18,375 bases of DNA from Defluviitaleaceae bacterium (lineage in GTDB: Bacteria; Bacillota; Clostridia; Lachnospirales; WRAX01): contig WQVB01000003.1 of the NCBI GenBank assembly GCA_009781815.1, forward strand, positions 1 to 18,375. Reading direction: 5' to 3'. Positions 7,105 to 14,108 of the stretch are shown in pieces. Both the position numbers and the translations under genes were made by a program. Numbering within the stretch: position 1 is the first letter of the stretch; each line of letters starts with the position of its first letter. Under the pieces are notes generated by a model. That model saw only the letters and a program-made list of their open reading frames with translations. It had not been told where the DNA came from and did no database searches.

Positions 7105-9372
7105 TCACCTTGGCGGCAAAAACACACCCATTGTTTCATAAATAGAACGAACAATAGACTCTGCCGCCGCAAGCAGGTTTTCAGACTGGGCTAAAAAGCT
7201 TGCCCCTTCCATAGAATCCGTAAACTCAATCTCCAAAAGCACGGCAGGTATGGTGGTGGAGTTTAAAACAACAAGGCGTGGGCGATAGCGTGCACCTCTA
7301 TCATTTCGCCCTAAATCTTCAATCAAGTTACTTTGGAATATCTCTGCCAAATCTTGAGAATTAAAGCTGCCTTCGTTAGGGTGAATAGCGTAAAGGGTTT
7401 CCGTGCCAGTAACCGTCGCCCCTACACCTATAGAGGCATTGGTATGGATAGACACAAAAATATCGCCAACAGCATTTGCCATAGCTACCCTTTGGTTAAG
7501 GGGTACTGTGCTGTCGTCATATCTAGTGGTGTATACCTGCACAATACCATCACGACGCAAAATATCAATAACCAGTAGGGATATTTCAAGAACAATGTTG
7601 CTCTCCCTCATGCCATAATAAGGGCTGCCTGGGGTGCGGTGCATTGCCCCTGGGTCAGCACCTCCGTGGCCTGGGTCGATGATAACAACAAAAGGGTGCA
7701 GCTCCCTTGGGTTAGCAAGGCGGATGTTTATGCCTGTAGCCGTCTCGCTAACTACCAGCACATATATGGAGTTTGTGGTTAGCACAAAGGTGGTTGCCCC
7801 TTCATGGGTGATAATGTCTACATACCTAAGGCTGTTGCCAAGCACCCTATAAGAGCCATAGCCAAAAAACTCACTAAAATCAAAAGGCAGGGTAAGGTAG
7901 TGCCTGCGGTTTATATAGTCGTCAAAATGCTCCACTTGCGACCAATCTAAGCCTGCTGGGCGGGCTATCTCTATAGTGTTTGTTGTGTTATCAAAATTAA
8001 TATTTCTATAAGTTGGCTCGCTTAAATGCACCATAAACGTTGCGTTTGCAAGGTCTCGCTCAATCTCAAAAGACACATCCCTTGCCAGCTCTATAACCAC
8101 ACGCACCGTATCTTGGTTAAATTGTGCAACCCTTACCTCCGTTGTGAAACGAGAGTTAGACCCAACAACGCCTAAAAGGCTAGTTAAAGCTGAGTGAGGC
8201 AAGTCTACAACAAGCCTATCAGGGTTAGGTAAAAAGAAGATGTCTCCATCAGGCATCACCTCTCGCCCCGTTATTATCACGGTTTCTCGCCCGTTTTGCA
8301 TATATGTATCAACAAGGCTAACATGGTTTATCTCGTTTTGAGCCACCGTTACAACAACACTTAAACGGTCGGCAGATATAGCAACACTATACACAACGGG
8401 GTTGCTTAAATCAAACACAGCGCGAGCAACTGGTATGTCGTCTATAATGTTTTGCCCTGTGCGTATGTTGGTTAAAAAGTGGTTGTTAACCCCAAATATG
8501 CTGCGGGGGAAGTTTGCAGTGCCGTTTATAATATCCACACGCAACCGCCCGTCTGGGTACATATGCCACCGCACATCAGATATAGGCGACGTGGCAGATA
8601 TGGTAAACTGGCTTTGGTTGTCATTCCATGTGATGTTGTTTATGGTTGCGATAGGGTGGTTTTCAACAATTGGCTGAAAAACAGTAGCGTCTCTTGACAG
8701 CTGGGCAAAGTCTATATTTGCATTGCTGGATGTGGAGGGTCTATTAACCGCAGGCAAGTTAGGGGCAGCTGTCGAGTTGCTCTGTGTGCTATTTTGTGCT
8801 TCGTTTTGTGTGCCGTTATATGCCCCATTATAAGCATCACCATTTTGTGGCCTATCAAGGTAAACTGTAGCCGTGGCAGGCTCCCAATCTACCTCAAAGC
8901 CCATAGCAGACGCAACAAAAGACACAGGCACCATGGTGCGGCTGTTGATGATGTGGGGGGCAACATCCATGTTATACACCCTATCGCCAAAGCTAAAATC
9001 ATAGCTTCCAACATACATCACAATAAGTTGATTGTCATATACAATCAAAATCCGCTGCTCCGCAGGGTGAAAATCTACAATAGCCCCCATAGCCTCAAAA
9101 ACATGGCGGACAGGCACTAAGGTGCGGTCTTGAAAAATAACAGGCGGCATGTCAAAGGCAGGGTTAACCGCAGCTAAACGCTGCCCGTCTATATATAGGG
9201 TTACAAGGCGTGTTTGGTGGGTTGCAGTACCCGCAGATGTCTCCATCACAAGGTTCACAAGCTCCGCCCTAGCCTCTTTTGTATCATATGCAAACACAGC
9301 GGCAACACCAACGGCAACCACCCCAATATATTTTAACATTTTCGTAACATTTGCAACAAATCTATTTTTCAA
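7105..9372 (-). CDS. N-acetylmuramoyl-L-alanine amidase (Amidase_3) with copper-amine-oxidase-like and AMIN domains
   Basis: This exported zinc enzyme cleaves the bond between muramic acid and the stem peptide of peptidoglycan. The 755-residue protein starts at TTG, justified by GGGAGG (9381-9386) 8 bases upstream. Residues 1-37 are a signal peptide. Residues about 57-174 are a copper-amine-oxidase-like N-terminal domain (PF07833 type) with two FxxRTLVPVRHVFEAMGA-like repeats; despite the name these bind cell wall or are structural. An Asn/Gln/Ser-rich linker spans about 175-220. Two AMIN-like beta-domains follow (about 242-335 and 360-450). The catalytic domain is 561-755: DPGHGG with H569, E590 (MRESN), H643 (SIHTNA) and catalytic E714 (LLEIEF), a full active site. 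It appears to be a single-gene unit, with a terminator downstream at 6826. Likely role: daughter-cell separation or wall turnover. Confidence 0.95.
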   Translation of the reverse strand: MKNRFVANVTKMLKYIGVVAVGVAAVFAYDTKEARAELVNLVMETSAGTATHQTRLVTLYIDGQRLAAVNPAFDMPPVIFQDRTLVPVRHVFEAMGAIVDFHPAEQRILIVYDNQLIVMYVGSYDFSFGDRVYNMDVAPHIINSRTMVPVSFVASAMGFEVDWEPATATVYLDRPQNGDAYNGAYNGTQNEAQNSTQSNSTAAPNLPAVNRPSTSSNANIDFAQLSRDATVFQPIVENHPIATINNITWNDNQSQFTISATSPISDVRWHMYPDGRLRVDIINGTANFPRSIFGVNNHFLTNIRTGQNIIDDIPVARAVFDLSNPVVYSVAISADRLSVVVTVAQNEINHVSLVDTYMQNGRETVIITGREVMPDGDIFFLPNPDRLVVDLPHSALTSLLGVVGSNSRFTTEVRVAQFNQDTVRVVIELARDVSFEIERDLANATFMVHLSEPTYRNINFDNTTNTIEIARPAGLDWSQVEHFDDYINRRHYLTLPFDFSEFFGYGSYRVLGNSLRYVDIITHEGATTFVLTTNSIYVLVVSETATGINIRLANPRELHPFVVIIDPGHGGADPGAMHRTPGSPYYGMRESNIVLEISLLVIDILRRDGIVQVYTTRYDDSTVPLNQRVAMANAVGDIFVSIHTNASIGVGATVTGTETLYAIHPNEGSFNSQDLAEIFQSNLIEDLGRNDRGARYRPRLVVLNSTTIPAVLLEIEFTDSMEGASFLAQSENLLAAAESIVRSIYETMGVFLPPR

Positions 9373-9380
9373 TCCAAAAA

Positions 9381-9386
9381 CCTCCC
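9381..9386 (-). promoter_or_regulatory. Ribosome binding site deciding the TTG start of the amidase
   Basis: GGGAGG on the minus strand, 8 bases before TTG at 9372. The next in-frame ATG lies 11 codons later inside the signal peptide and lacks a comparable site, so TTG is preferred. Confidence 0.7.
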
Positions 9387-9427
9387 GAAATCAATAGGTC
9401 GCCTAACTCGTCATCTCGCTCCTGGTC

Positions 9428-9656
9428 GTCATTACGGGCTTGTAGTGAAACAAAATACAATTCCTGCCCAATTAACCTTGTAGGGAGTGGATCCTTGGCT
9501 GACTTTGGAGCTTGTCTCCAAACAAAAGCTTATCCACTCCGCTATACTTAGGGAAGGATTATTACCATAGCTAGGCACACAATTTCGGAATGGATAAATC
9601 CATTCCCTACAATAATAAGGTGCATCTTGGTTTGTTTCGCTATAGGTCTAATGACG
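9428..9656. repeat. Outer palindromic element enclosing a second, nested element
   Basis: The ends 9428-9454 and 9631-9656 are imperfect inverted repeats (GTCATTACGGGCTTGTAGTG then AAACAAA, against TTTGTTTCGCTATAGGTCTA then ATGAC). Inside lies the TTGTAGGGA-type element at 9478-9612, so one element appears to have landed in another. A related fragment (GGCTTGTAGCAAAACAAA) is at 9818-9835. The element separates the amidase start from the promoter-like sequence at 9700. Confidence 0.65.
9478..9612. repeat. TTGTAGGGA-type palindromic element, copy 1
   Basis: The ends are TTGTAGGGA and TCCCTACAA. Each end carries its own hairpin: GGAGTGGAT (9484-9492) with ATCCACTCC (9532-9540) on the left, and the short palindrome GGAATGGATAAATCCATTCC (9587-9606) on the right. 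A second copy with different stem sequence is at 12400-12493. No coding potential is seen. Confidence 0.75.
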
Positions 9657-9699
9657 ACTATAAGGTTGATTCCACAACAAATTCAATAGCATTACAATG

Positions 9700-9705
9700 A
9701 TTATA
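9700..9705 (-). promoter_or_regulatory. Candidate extended -10 promoter upstream of the amidase
   Basis: TATAAT preceded by TGA on the minus strand forms an extended -10 (TGATATAAT). No good -35 lies at the usual distance; TTGAGG is present but only 12 bases away. Transcription from here would give a leader of about 320 bases running through the nested palindromic elements at 9428-9656. The surrounding stretch 9657-9815 is AT-rich and holds no gene. Confidence 0.35.
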
Positions 9706-9878
9706 TCAAAAAAAACACCTCAACGCAGTATTTTGTCGAGATGTTAAATAACTGTAATATTTTTGCCAAATTTTGTGGAAAGTTTGGATAAGTTTGTGAG
9801 AGTGGTGAATCGCATTAGGCTTGTAGCAAAACAAACCCCAGCCTACCTCGTACTCCGATACGGGGTCATCCCCAACCA

Positions 9879-9994
9879 CCCCTAGTCGTCATCCCGTGCT
9901 TGACACGGGATCTAATTGGAGGAGGGCAGGCTTAATTAGGGTTGTGCACCATCATACGTAGATCCCGTGTCAAGCACGGGATGACGACTAGGGG
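9879..9994. repeat. Palindromic element, copy 2 of the CCCGTG-CTTGA type (perfect 35-bp inverted repeat)
   Basis: Arms 9879-9913 and 9960-9994 are exact reverse complements with a 46-base spacer, the same length as in the copy at 5079-5216. The spacer differs from that copy at 10 of 46 bases, whereas the arm cores are identical. The outer 9 bases (CCCCTAGTC) differ from those of copy 1 yet are also perfectly inverted here. Confidence 0.9.
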
Positions 9995-10027
9995 ATTAAT
10001 GCTTTTTGGCTTCATTACGGGTCTACC

Positions 10028-10235
10028 GATAACCAGCCCGTCGTCATCCGTGCTGATCAACTTGAGAGATTGCGGATCGATCCCTCAACACGTCATTCCG
10101 TTTTGCTATTCCGAAGAAGCTCACTCATCGTCATCCCCAACTTGATTGGGGATCTCCCTAGCATTACTTGCTTGCCATTAAGCAATTAGTATAGCGAGAT
10201 CCCTAATCAAGTTGGGGATGACGGGCTGGTTATCA
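10028..10235. repeat. Composite palindrome around the CCCCAA-CTTGA element
   Basis: GATAACCAGCCCGTC at 10028 pairs with GACGGGCTGGTTATC ending at 10234, with a 3-base GTC duplication on the left side. Between them lie degenerate GTCATCC and GTCATTCCG fragments (10041-10128) and the intact element at 10129-10223. The layout suggests successive insertions and decay. It lies immediately downstream of the acetyltransferase stop codon. Confidence 0.6.
10129..10223. repeat. Palindromic element of the CCCCAA-CTTGA type (28-bp inverted repeat, one mismatch)
   Basis: Arms 10129-10156 and 10196-10223 match at 27 of 28 positions around a 39-base spacer. The left arm hairpin is ATCCCCAA-CTTGA-TTGGGGAT. 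The right arm has one A for G, which breaks one pair to a weak C-A mismatch. It directly follows the acetyltransferase gene and may serve as a weak 3' end for that transcript, though no T-run follows. Confidence 0.85.
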
Positions 10236-10247
10236 CCGTTTTAAAGT

Positions 10248-11138
10248 CTACGCCTTAGACAAAAACGGAAAGGTAATTTTATTATCCGCCAATATATTCT
10301 CTTTGCCATCCATAACAAAAAACATTTCGTTCTCTTCATCAGCTTTTTCTATTGTAAACCCTGCAACATCTTTCGGCGTAAAGCCCAGCGTAGCTTCCTC
10401 TACACCCTCACCAGCAACAATGCCCAAAAGCTGCCCTATATCAGCACCTTCCGCCGAGTATATATCATAACAAAATATCTCACCATCTTCTTCCACAGCA
10501 ATCACAATAGCGTCATAGCTTTGGATATAATATATATTATCATACAAAAAATTTATGCAATGAAACATCATTATCTCTACGCAATCATCCAGCCCCAAGG
10601 CGGCGTAGGGGTTGCCCTCTTTGTGCTTTTTGATTAGCAAATCCACATCATCTTTACTAGACAAATCAAGCTTTCTAAAGCTGCCATCAACCCTTGTTAT
10701 AGGCATACTATATCTATGCTCACAAGCCTCAACAAAGCCAAACTGAGGGTAAAAATCTACAACAGAGTCGTTAGCGTAGAGGTATATACCATCGCAATTG
10801 CCCTTCCAATCTTCCAAAATCCTATCCATCAACCAGCGGCTTAGACCTTTTTTGCGATAGTCGGGGTGGGTGGCAACGGTGCTTATTTGCACATACTTTT
10901 TCGCCTGCCCTTGCCATTTAAAGCGGTTGATAACGATGCCAGCACTAGCAACGGCCACGCCCCCGTCAAACAAGGTATAAGGCACAAAATCATCCACACA
11001 AAAGCCCGCCTGATGCCACGGGGCAAAATCAAGCCCAAATACCTTATTTATCAAAGCAAAATAGCTCTCTCGATGCTGGTCATCTTTTATAGCATTGCCT
11101 ACAAAGGCATATTCTTTGCCGTTTATAATAACATTCAC
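10248..11138 (-). CDS. GNAT-family N-acetyltransferase
   Basis: This is a probable cytoplasmic acetyl-CoA-dependent acyltransferase of 296 residues; the substrate is unknown. The start is GTG at 11138, with AGGGG 8 bases upstream inside the end of the preceding gene. Residues about 60-134 hold the GNAT core: motif A VATHPDYRKKGLSR (88-101) supplies the pyrophosphate-binding loop, and YANDSVVDFYPQFGF (120-134) fits motif B. Residues about 145-296 form a second domain, possibly a second GNAT-like fold or an SCP2-like domain as in Eis-type enzymes; I cannot assign it firmly. The gene follows the rRNA methyltransferase after 5 bases, so both are probably on one transcript. Small-molecule or antibiotic acetylation and protein acetylation are both possible. 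Confidence 0.88.
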   Translation of the reverse strand: MNVIINGKEYAFVGNAIKDDQHRESYFALINKVFGLDFAPWHQAGFCVDDFVPYTLFDGGVAVASAGIVINRFKWQGQAKKYVQISTVATHPDYRKKGLSRWLMDRILEDWKGNCDGIYLYANDSVVDFYPQFGFVEACEHRYSMPITRVDGSFRKLDLSSKDDVDLLIKKHKEGNPYAALGLDDCVEIMMFHCINFLYDNIYYIQSYDAIVIAVEEDGEIFCYDIYSAEGADIGQLLGIVAGEGVEEATLGFTPKDVAGFTIEKADEENEMFFVMDGKENILADNKITFPFLSKA

Positions 11139-11143
11139 GCCAT

Positions 11144-12283
11144 CTACCCCTTTGCTGGCCTTGGGCCATAATATTGGTAATAATCCGTCTTTAAGTTGCC
11201 GTTAAAAAGCTTTCGTTTAGCGTCAGCCTTTCGCCCAAAATACTGCTCAAAATCATCATCAGATGTTATAATATATGCCGACCATGTGGAGTTTTTAGGC
11301 AGTTTCTTTTTGAGAATGGCATATATGCGTGGCAGTTCGTCATTATCAAGCAAACGCTGCCCATAGGGCGGGTTGGTCATCAATATGCCATATTCGCAAG
11401 GCAGCTTTATATCTGCAATATCCTTCGTCTCAAATTGGATAATATCCGCCACACCAGCTTCTTTAGCGTTTTGGCGAGCTTGCTCCACCATCTTCTTGTC
11501 AATGTCGCTTGCATATATTTGTGCCGCACCTTCATGCCTTATGGCCTCTTTAGCCTTAGCCTTTACATTTTGCCATATGGCATAGTCTACCTGGGGCCAT
11601 GTCTGAAAAACAAAATTGCGGTTAAGCCCTGGGGCTATATTTTTCGCCATCAGCGCTGCCTCGATAGCGATGGTGCCGCTGCCGCACATAGGGTCCAAAA
11701 GTGTTCTATCTCGCCTCCAGTAAGACATTTCAACCATGGCAGCCGCCAGCGTCTCTTTGATAGGTGCTTTAGCGTCAGAGTTTGCCCTATAGCCCCTCTT
11801 ATGCAACCCCGCCCCTGTGGTGTCGATGGTTAGGGTTACCTTATCCTTAAGCAAAGCCACTTGTATTTTATACACAGGCCCATCTTCAGGAAACCACTCT
11901 AGGTTATACTTGGTCTTTAGCCTCTCCACCACAGCCTTTTTAACAATAGCTTGGCAATCAGGCACAGAAAAAAGGGTAGATTTAATAGACTTGCCGTCTA
12001 CATCAAACTTGCCGTCTCGGGTTATAAAATCCTCCCAAGGCAGGGCTTTTGTTTGCTCAAAAAGGTCATCAAAAATGGTGGCTTCAAACTCGCCCACCAC
12101 AAGCAATATGCGGTCAGACGCCCGCAGCCAAATGTTGGCACGTGCCATATCTTCAAATGTGCCTTCAAAATCTACCCGCCCGTCGCCGCCTTTGGTTTTT
12201 TCTATGCCAAGCCTTTGTAGCTCTCGCTTTACCGTGGCCTCAAGCCCAAAGGTTGATGTGGCTATAAATTTTAATTTATCCAA
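11144..12283 (-). CDS. rlmL: THUMP-domain 23S rRNA (guanine-N2) methyltransferase, RlmL/YpsC type
   Basis: The family methylates N2 of a guanine in 23S rRNA (G2445 in E. coli numbering) using S-adenosylmethionine. The 379-residue protein matches the single-domain YpsC form of Gram-positive bacteria and lacks the RlmK half found fused in E. coli. Residues about 1-160 hold the N-terminal ferredoxin-like and THUMP RNA-binding region (IATSTFGLEATVKREL at the start, TGAGLHKRGYR at the end). The methyltransferase domain has the SAM-binding motif LLDPMCGSGTIAIEA and the catalytic motif TNPPYGQR. The start is TTG at 12283, with GGAGGT 6 bases upstream. The acetyltransferase follows after 5 bases. The exact target base in this organism is inferred from the family. 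Confidence 0.9.
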   Translation of the reverse strand: MDKLKFIATSTFGLEATVKRELQRLGIEKTKGGDGRVDFEGTFEDMARANIWLRASDRILLVVGEFEATIFDDLFEQTKALPWEDFITRDGKFDVDGKSIKSTLFSVPDCQAIVKKAVVERLKTKYNLEWFPEDGPVYKIQVALLKDKVTLTIDTTGAGLHKRGYRANSDAKAPIKETLAAAMVEMSYWRRDRTLLDPMCGSGTIAIEAALMAKNIAPGLNRNFVFQTWPQVDYAIWQNVKAKAKEAIRHEGAAQIYASDIDKKMVEQARQNAKEAGVADIIQFETKDIADIKLPCEYGILMTNPPYGQRLLDNDELPRIYAILKKKLPKNSTWSAYIITSDDDFEQYFGRKADAKRKLFNGNLKTDYYQYYGPRPAKG

Positions 12284-12289
12284 TGTTTT

Positions 12290-12295
12290 ACCTCC
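12290..12295 (-). promoter_or_regulatory. Ribosome binding site deciding the TTG start of the rRNA methyltransferase
   Basis: GGAGGT on the minus strand with a 6-base gap to TTG at 12283. The protein then begins MDKLKFIATSTFGLE, the normal N-terminus of the family. Confidence 0.8.
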
Positions 12296-12305
12296 AATTT
12301 TCTAA

Positions 12306-12311
12306 TTTATA
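12306..12311 (-). promoter_or_regulatory. Candidate extended -10 promoter for the methyltransferase-acetyltransferase pair
   Basis: TATAAA preceded by TGG on the minus strand reads as an extended -10 element. A start near 12299 would leave a leader of about 16 bases containing the ribosome binding site. No convincing -35 is seen at 16-18 bases. Confidence 0.4.
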
Positions 12312-12374
12312 CCATTCCTTTGTCTTCAAGTCGTTATTTGAGTTACCAACCCACAACGCCATCCCGCACTCGCA

Positions 12375-12510
12375 TCAATCTAATCTGACCTTTTTACCAT
12401 TGTAGGGAACGCATTTATGCGTTCCGCCTCGCCTCTCTGAAGGATAAAAAGGTGCAAATCCAATAACGGAATGGATAAATCCATTCCCTACAAGGTCAAA
12501 TCAGATTGAC
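12375..12510. repeat. Outer inverted repeat enclosing a TTGTAGGGA-type element
   Basis: TCAATCTAATCTGACC (12375-12390) and GGTCAAATCAGATTGA (12494-12509) match as inverted repeats at 14 of 16 positions and flank the element at 12400-12493. This is a second case of one palindrome enclosing another, as at 9428-9656. Confidence 0.6.
12400..12493. repeat. TTGTAGGGA-type palindromic element, copy 2
   Basis: The ends are TTGTAGGGAA and TTCCCTACAA, a perfect 10-bp inverted repeat. The left hairpin is GGAACGCATTTATGCGTTCC (12406-12425) and the right hairpin is GGAATGGATAAATCCATTCC (12468-12487). The right hairpin is identical to the one at 9587-9606. The left differs in three of the nine stem positions, with the partner base changed each time. 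Confidence 0.8.
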
Positions 12511-12632
12511 GTGTCCCGTGCTTGACACGGGATCTCCCTAGCATAACGTACAACCTAGTAAGTAACCAGCATAGGGAGATCCCCAATCCGTAGGTTGAGC
12601 CCGTTTTTAGGCGAAACAAGTTGGGGATGACG
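12511..12632. repeat. Hybrid palindromic element with arms of two different stem types
   Basis: The left arm has the CCCGTG-CTTGA-CACGGG hairpin (type at 5079 and 9879), although its leading GTCAT is altered to GTG. The right arm has ATCCCCAA (12579-12586) pairing with TTGGGGAT (12621-12628), the type seen at 10129. The right loop is split by an insert of about 29 bases (GGTTGAGCCCGTTTTTAGGC then GAAAC). The arms still pair with each other through GGGATCTCCCTAGCA and the inverted AGGGAGATCCC. Confidence 0.8.
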
Positions 12633-12643
12633 AAAGGGCGAAG

Positions 12644-13357
12644 CTATCTCTTACTTCTTTTACGTATCATCAAAACATAAACCCCAACCAACACCAGAGA
12701 ATACCCTAAAGAATAAACAGCAAACAACAAAAAGTTACCATCAATGGCAAAACTTCCATCCCCCAAGGCGTTCATCCTCTCCCCAAGAAAGTTTAGCGGA
12801 GGCAAGGCATAAGCCGCAATCCTCACGAAAATATTTTCACTAAAAATCCTCTCAAAAGGCACGGCCACAACAAGGGTAACCGTCAACTGCCAAGGTATCA
12901 TCATGCTTTTATCTCCATGCATGTCTTGGTTGAAAAATAGACCGATAGCAACCCCCGAAAGGCTAGCTAAAAAATGGATAATCACAACCACTATCACCTC
13001 ACCTATGGCAAGGTTTCGTGCGAAAAACCCAAGAGCCATAGGGTAGGCTATCAAGAGAGCATAAAAAGGCACCATAAACACCAATATAGATGCTATTTTC
13101 AAAATATGATATTTGTTTTCACTTTTAACATGTGTTTTTGTTATATATTGTTGTGTTTTATCTTCAGCATTTACAAAGCTTGTGGATATCCAGCTAGACA
13201 CCACAAAAATAGCTATAGATGTGATATAAAAAGTCTCCCAAATAGGCACTCCTCTTTGGTTGTAAAAAAAGGCAAAAAAGATGACAAAAGCTATGATAGG
13301 GGCTATATATTTTAGAGTTTTAGCATAATAGCTAAGGTTATATTTGATTAACGCCAT
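12644..13357 (-). CDS. ABC transporter membrane subunit (ABC-2-like permease)
   Basis: The 237-residue integral membrane protein has about six hydrophobic segments (for example YIAPIIAFVIFFAFFY, TSIAIFVVSSWIS, LVFMVPFYALLIAY, VIVVVIIHFLASL, LTVTLVVAVPF and LLFAVYSLGYSLVLVGVYVLMI) and a basic C-terminus RKRSKR. It probably forms the channel for the ATPase encoded just upstream, whose 3' end it overlaps by 20 bases. I place the start at ATG 13357, where AGGGGG lies 10 bases upstream; a TTG at 13366 would add three residues but sits only one base from that site. The substrate is unknown. The gene ends the long operon and is followed by palindromic repeats. Confidence 0.82.
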   Translation of the reverse strand: MALIKYNLSYYAKTLKYIAPIIAFVIFFAFFYNQRGVPIWETFYITSIAIFVVSSWISTSFVNAEDKTQQYITKTHVKSENKYHILKIASILVFMVPFYALLIAYPMALGFFARNLAIGEVIVVVIIHFLASLSGVAIGLFFNQDMHGDKSMMIPWQLTVTLVVAVPFERIFSENIFVRIAAYALPPLNFLGERMNALGDGSFAIDGNFLLFAVYSLGYSLVLVGVYVLMIRKRSKR

Positions 13358-14108
13358 AAACCTCAAGCCCCCTTTCTAGCAAACCTTTAAGTGTTTTTTG
13401 TAGCTCTTCTTTTGAAGCTATAACATCACCATGCTTGCCATTTTCGCTATTTATAAATTCAACCCTATATTGCTCTACAAAATCATTTTGCTGAGCAACA
13501 AGTGTTTTATTTTCAAAAACATAAACATTTCTTGTGATTTTTTGTGCAAGTTCTTTTTCATGACAAGCTATAACAAGGGCAACCCCCTCCACAGAAAGGT
13601 TTAAAATAAGCTTTAAAAGCCCATGTTCAGACGCCTCATCAAGCCCCGAAAATGGCTCGTCCATCACAAGCAAGTCAGGCTTGGTTATAAGGGCTTGCAA
13701 AATATTTACCTTTTGTATAGTGCCTTTAGAGCATTTGCTTATTTTCGTCTTTCTAAAATCATAAGGCATATTTAAATACTCAAAATACTCATCCATATAA
13801 GCATCAACCTGACTTCTCGCAACACCTTGAATCTCACCCATATGCATTAAATAGCTTTCAACAGTAAAAGGCAGCTTAGGGAAGCGGTCAGGCACAAAGG
13901 CTGTTTTAATGTCAGCATTATGCTTTACCTCACCCTTTGTAGGCAGCAAAGCACCCACCACAATCTTCAAAAGGGTGCTTTTGCCGCAGCCGTTGCTACC
14001 CATTAAAACAACGGGGCTGCCCCGCTTTATATCTATATTAACATCCCTAAAAATCACCTTACGGCTATATGTTTTTCCAAGGTTTTTTATTGATACAACT
14101 TCATCCAT
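13338..14108 (-). CDS. ABC transporter ATP-binding protein
   Basis: This 256-residue ATPase has Walker A GSNGCGKST (37-45), a signature CSKGT (126-130), Walker B LLVMDEP (146-152), the D-loop SGLD and the switch His183. The usual Q-loop glutamine is replaced: the segment reads FVPDRFPKLPFT at about 71-82. The CSKGT form is like the SKGM signatures of export-type ABC-2 ATPases. The ATG at 14108 directly abuts the TAG of the exporter gene upstream, and the 3' end overlaps the membrane subunit gene. Together these two form a two-gene transporter, probably an exporter; the substrate cannot be told from sequence. Confidence 0.9.
   Translation of the reverse strand: MDEVVSIKNLGKTYSRKVIFRDVNIDIKRGSPVVLMGSNGCGKSTLLKIVVGALLPTKGEVKHNADIKTAFVPDRFPKLPFTVESYLMHMGEIQGVARSQVDAYMDEYFEYLNMPYDFRKTKISKCSKGTIQKVNILQALITKPDLLVMDEPFSGLDEASEHGLLKLILNLSVEGVALVIACHEKELAQKITRNVYVFENKTLVAQQNDFVEQYRVEFINSENGKHGDVIASKEELQKTLKGLLERGLEVYGVNQI

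Noticed and set aside
9942..10145. Plus-strand frame of 67 codons across the repeats
   Set aside because: It is made of palindromic element sequence; no ribosome binding site or conserved pattern.
9428..10235. Insertion sequence with a lost transposase
   Set aside because: No fragment of a transposase frame is visible in either strand; the length is filled by short palindromes.
11817..12305. Plus-strand frame of 162 codons
   Set aside because: It is fully antisense to the rRNA methyltransferase, which has clear family motifs.
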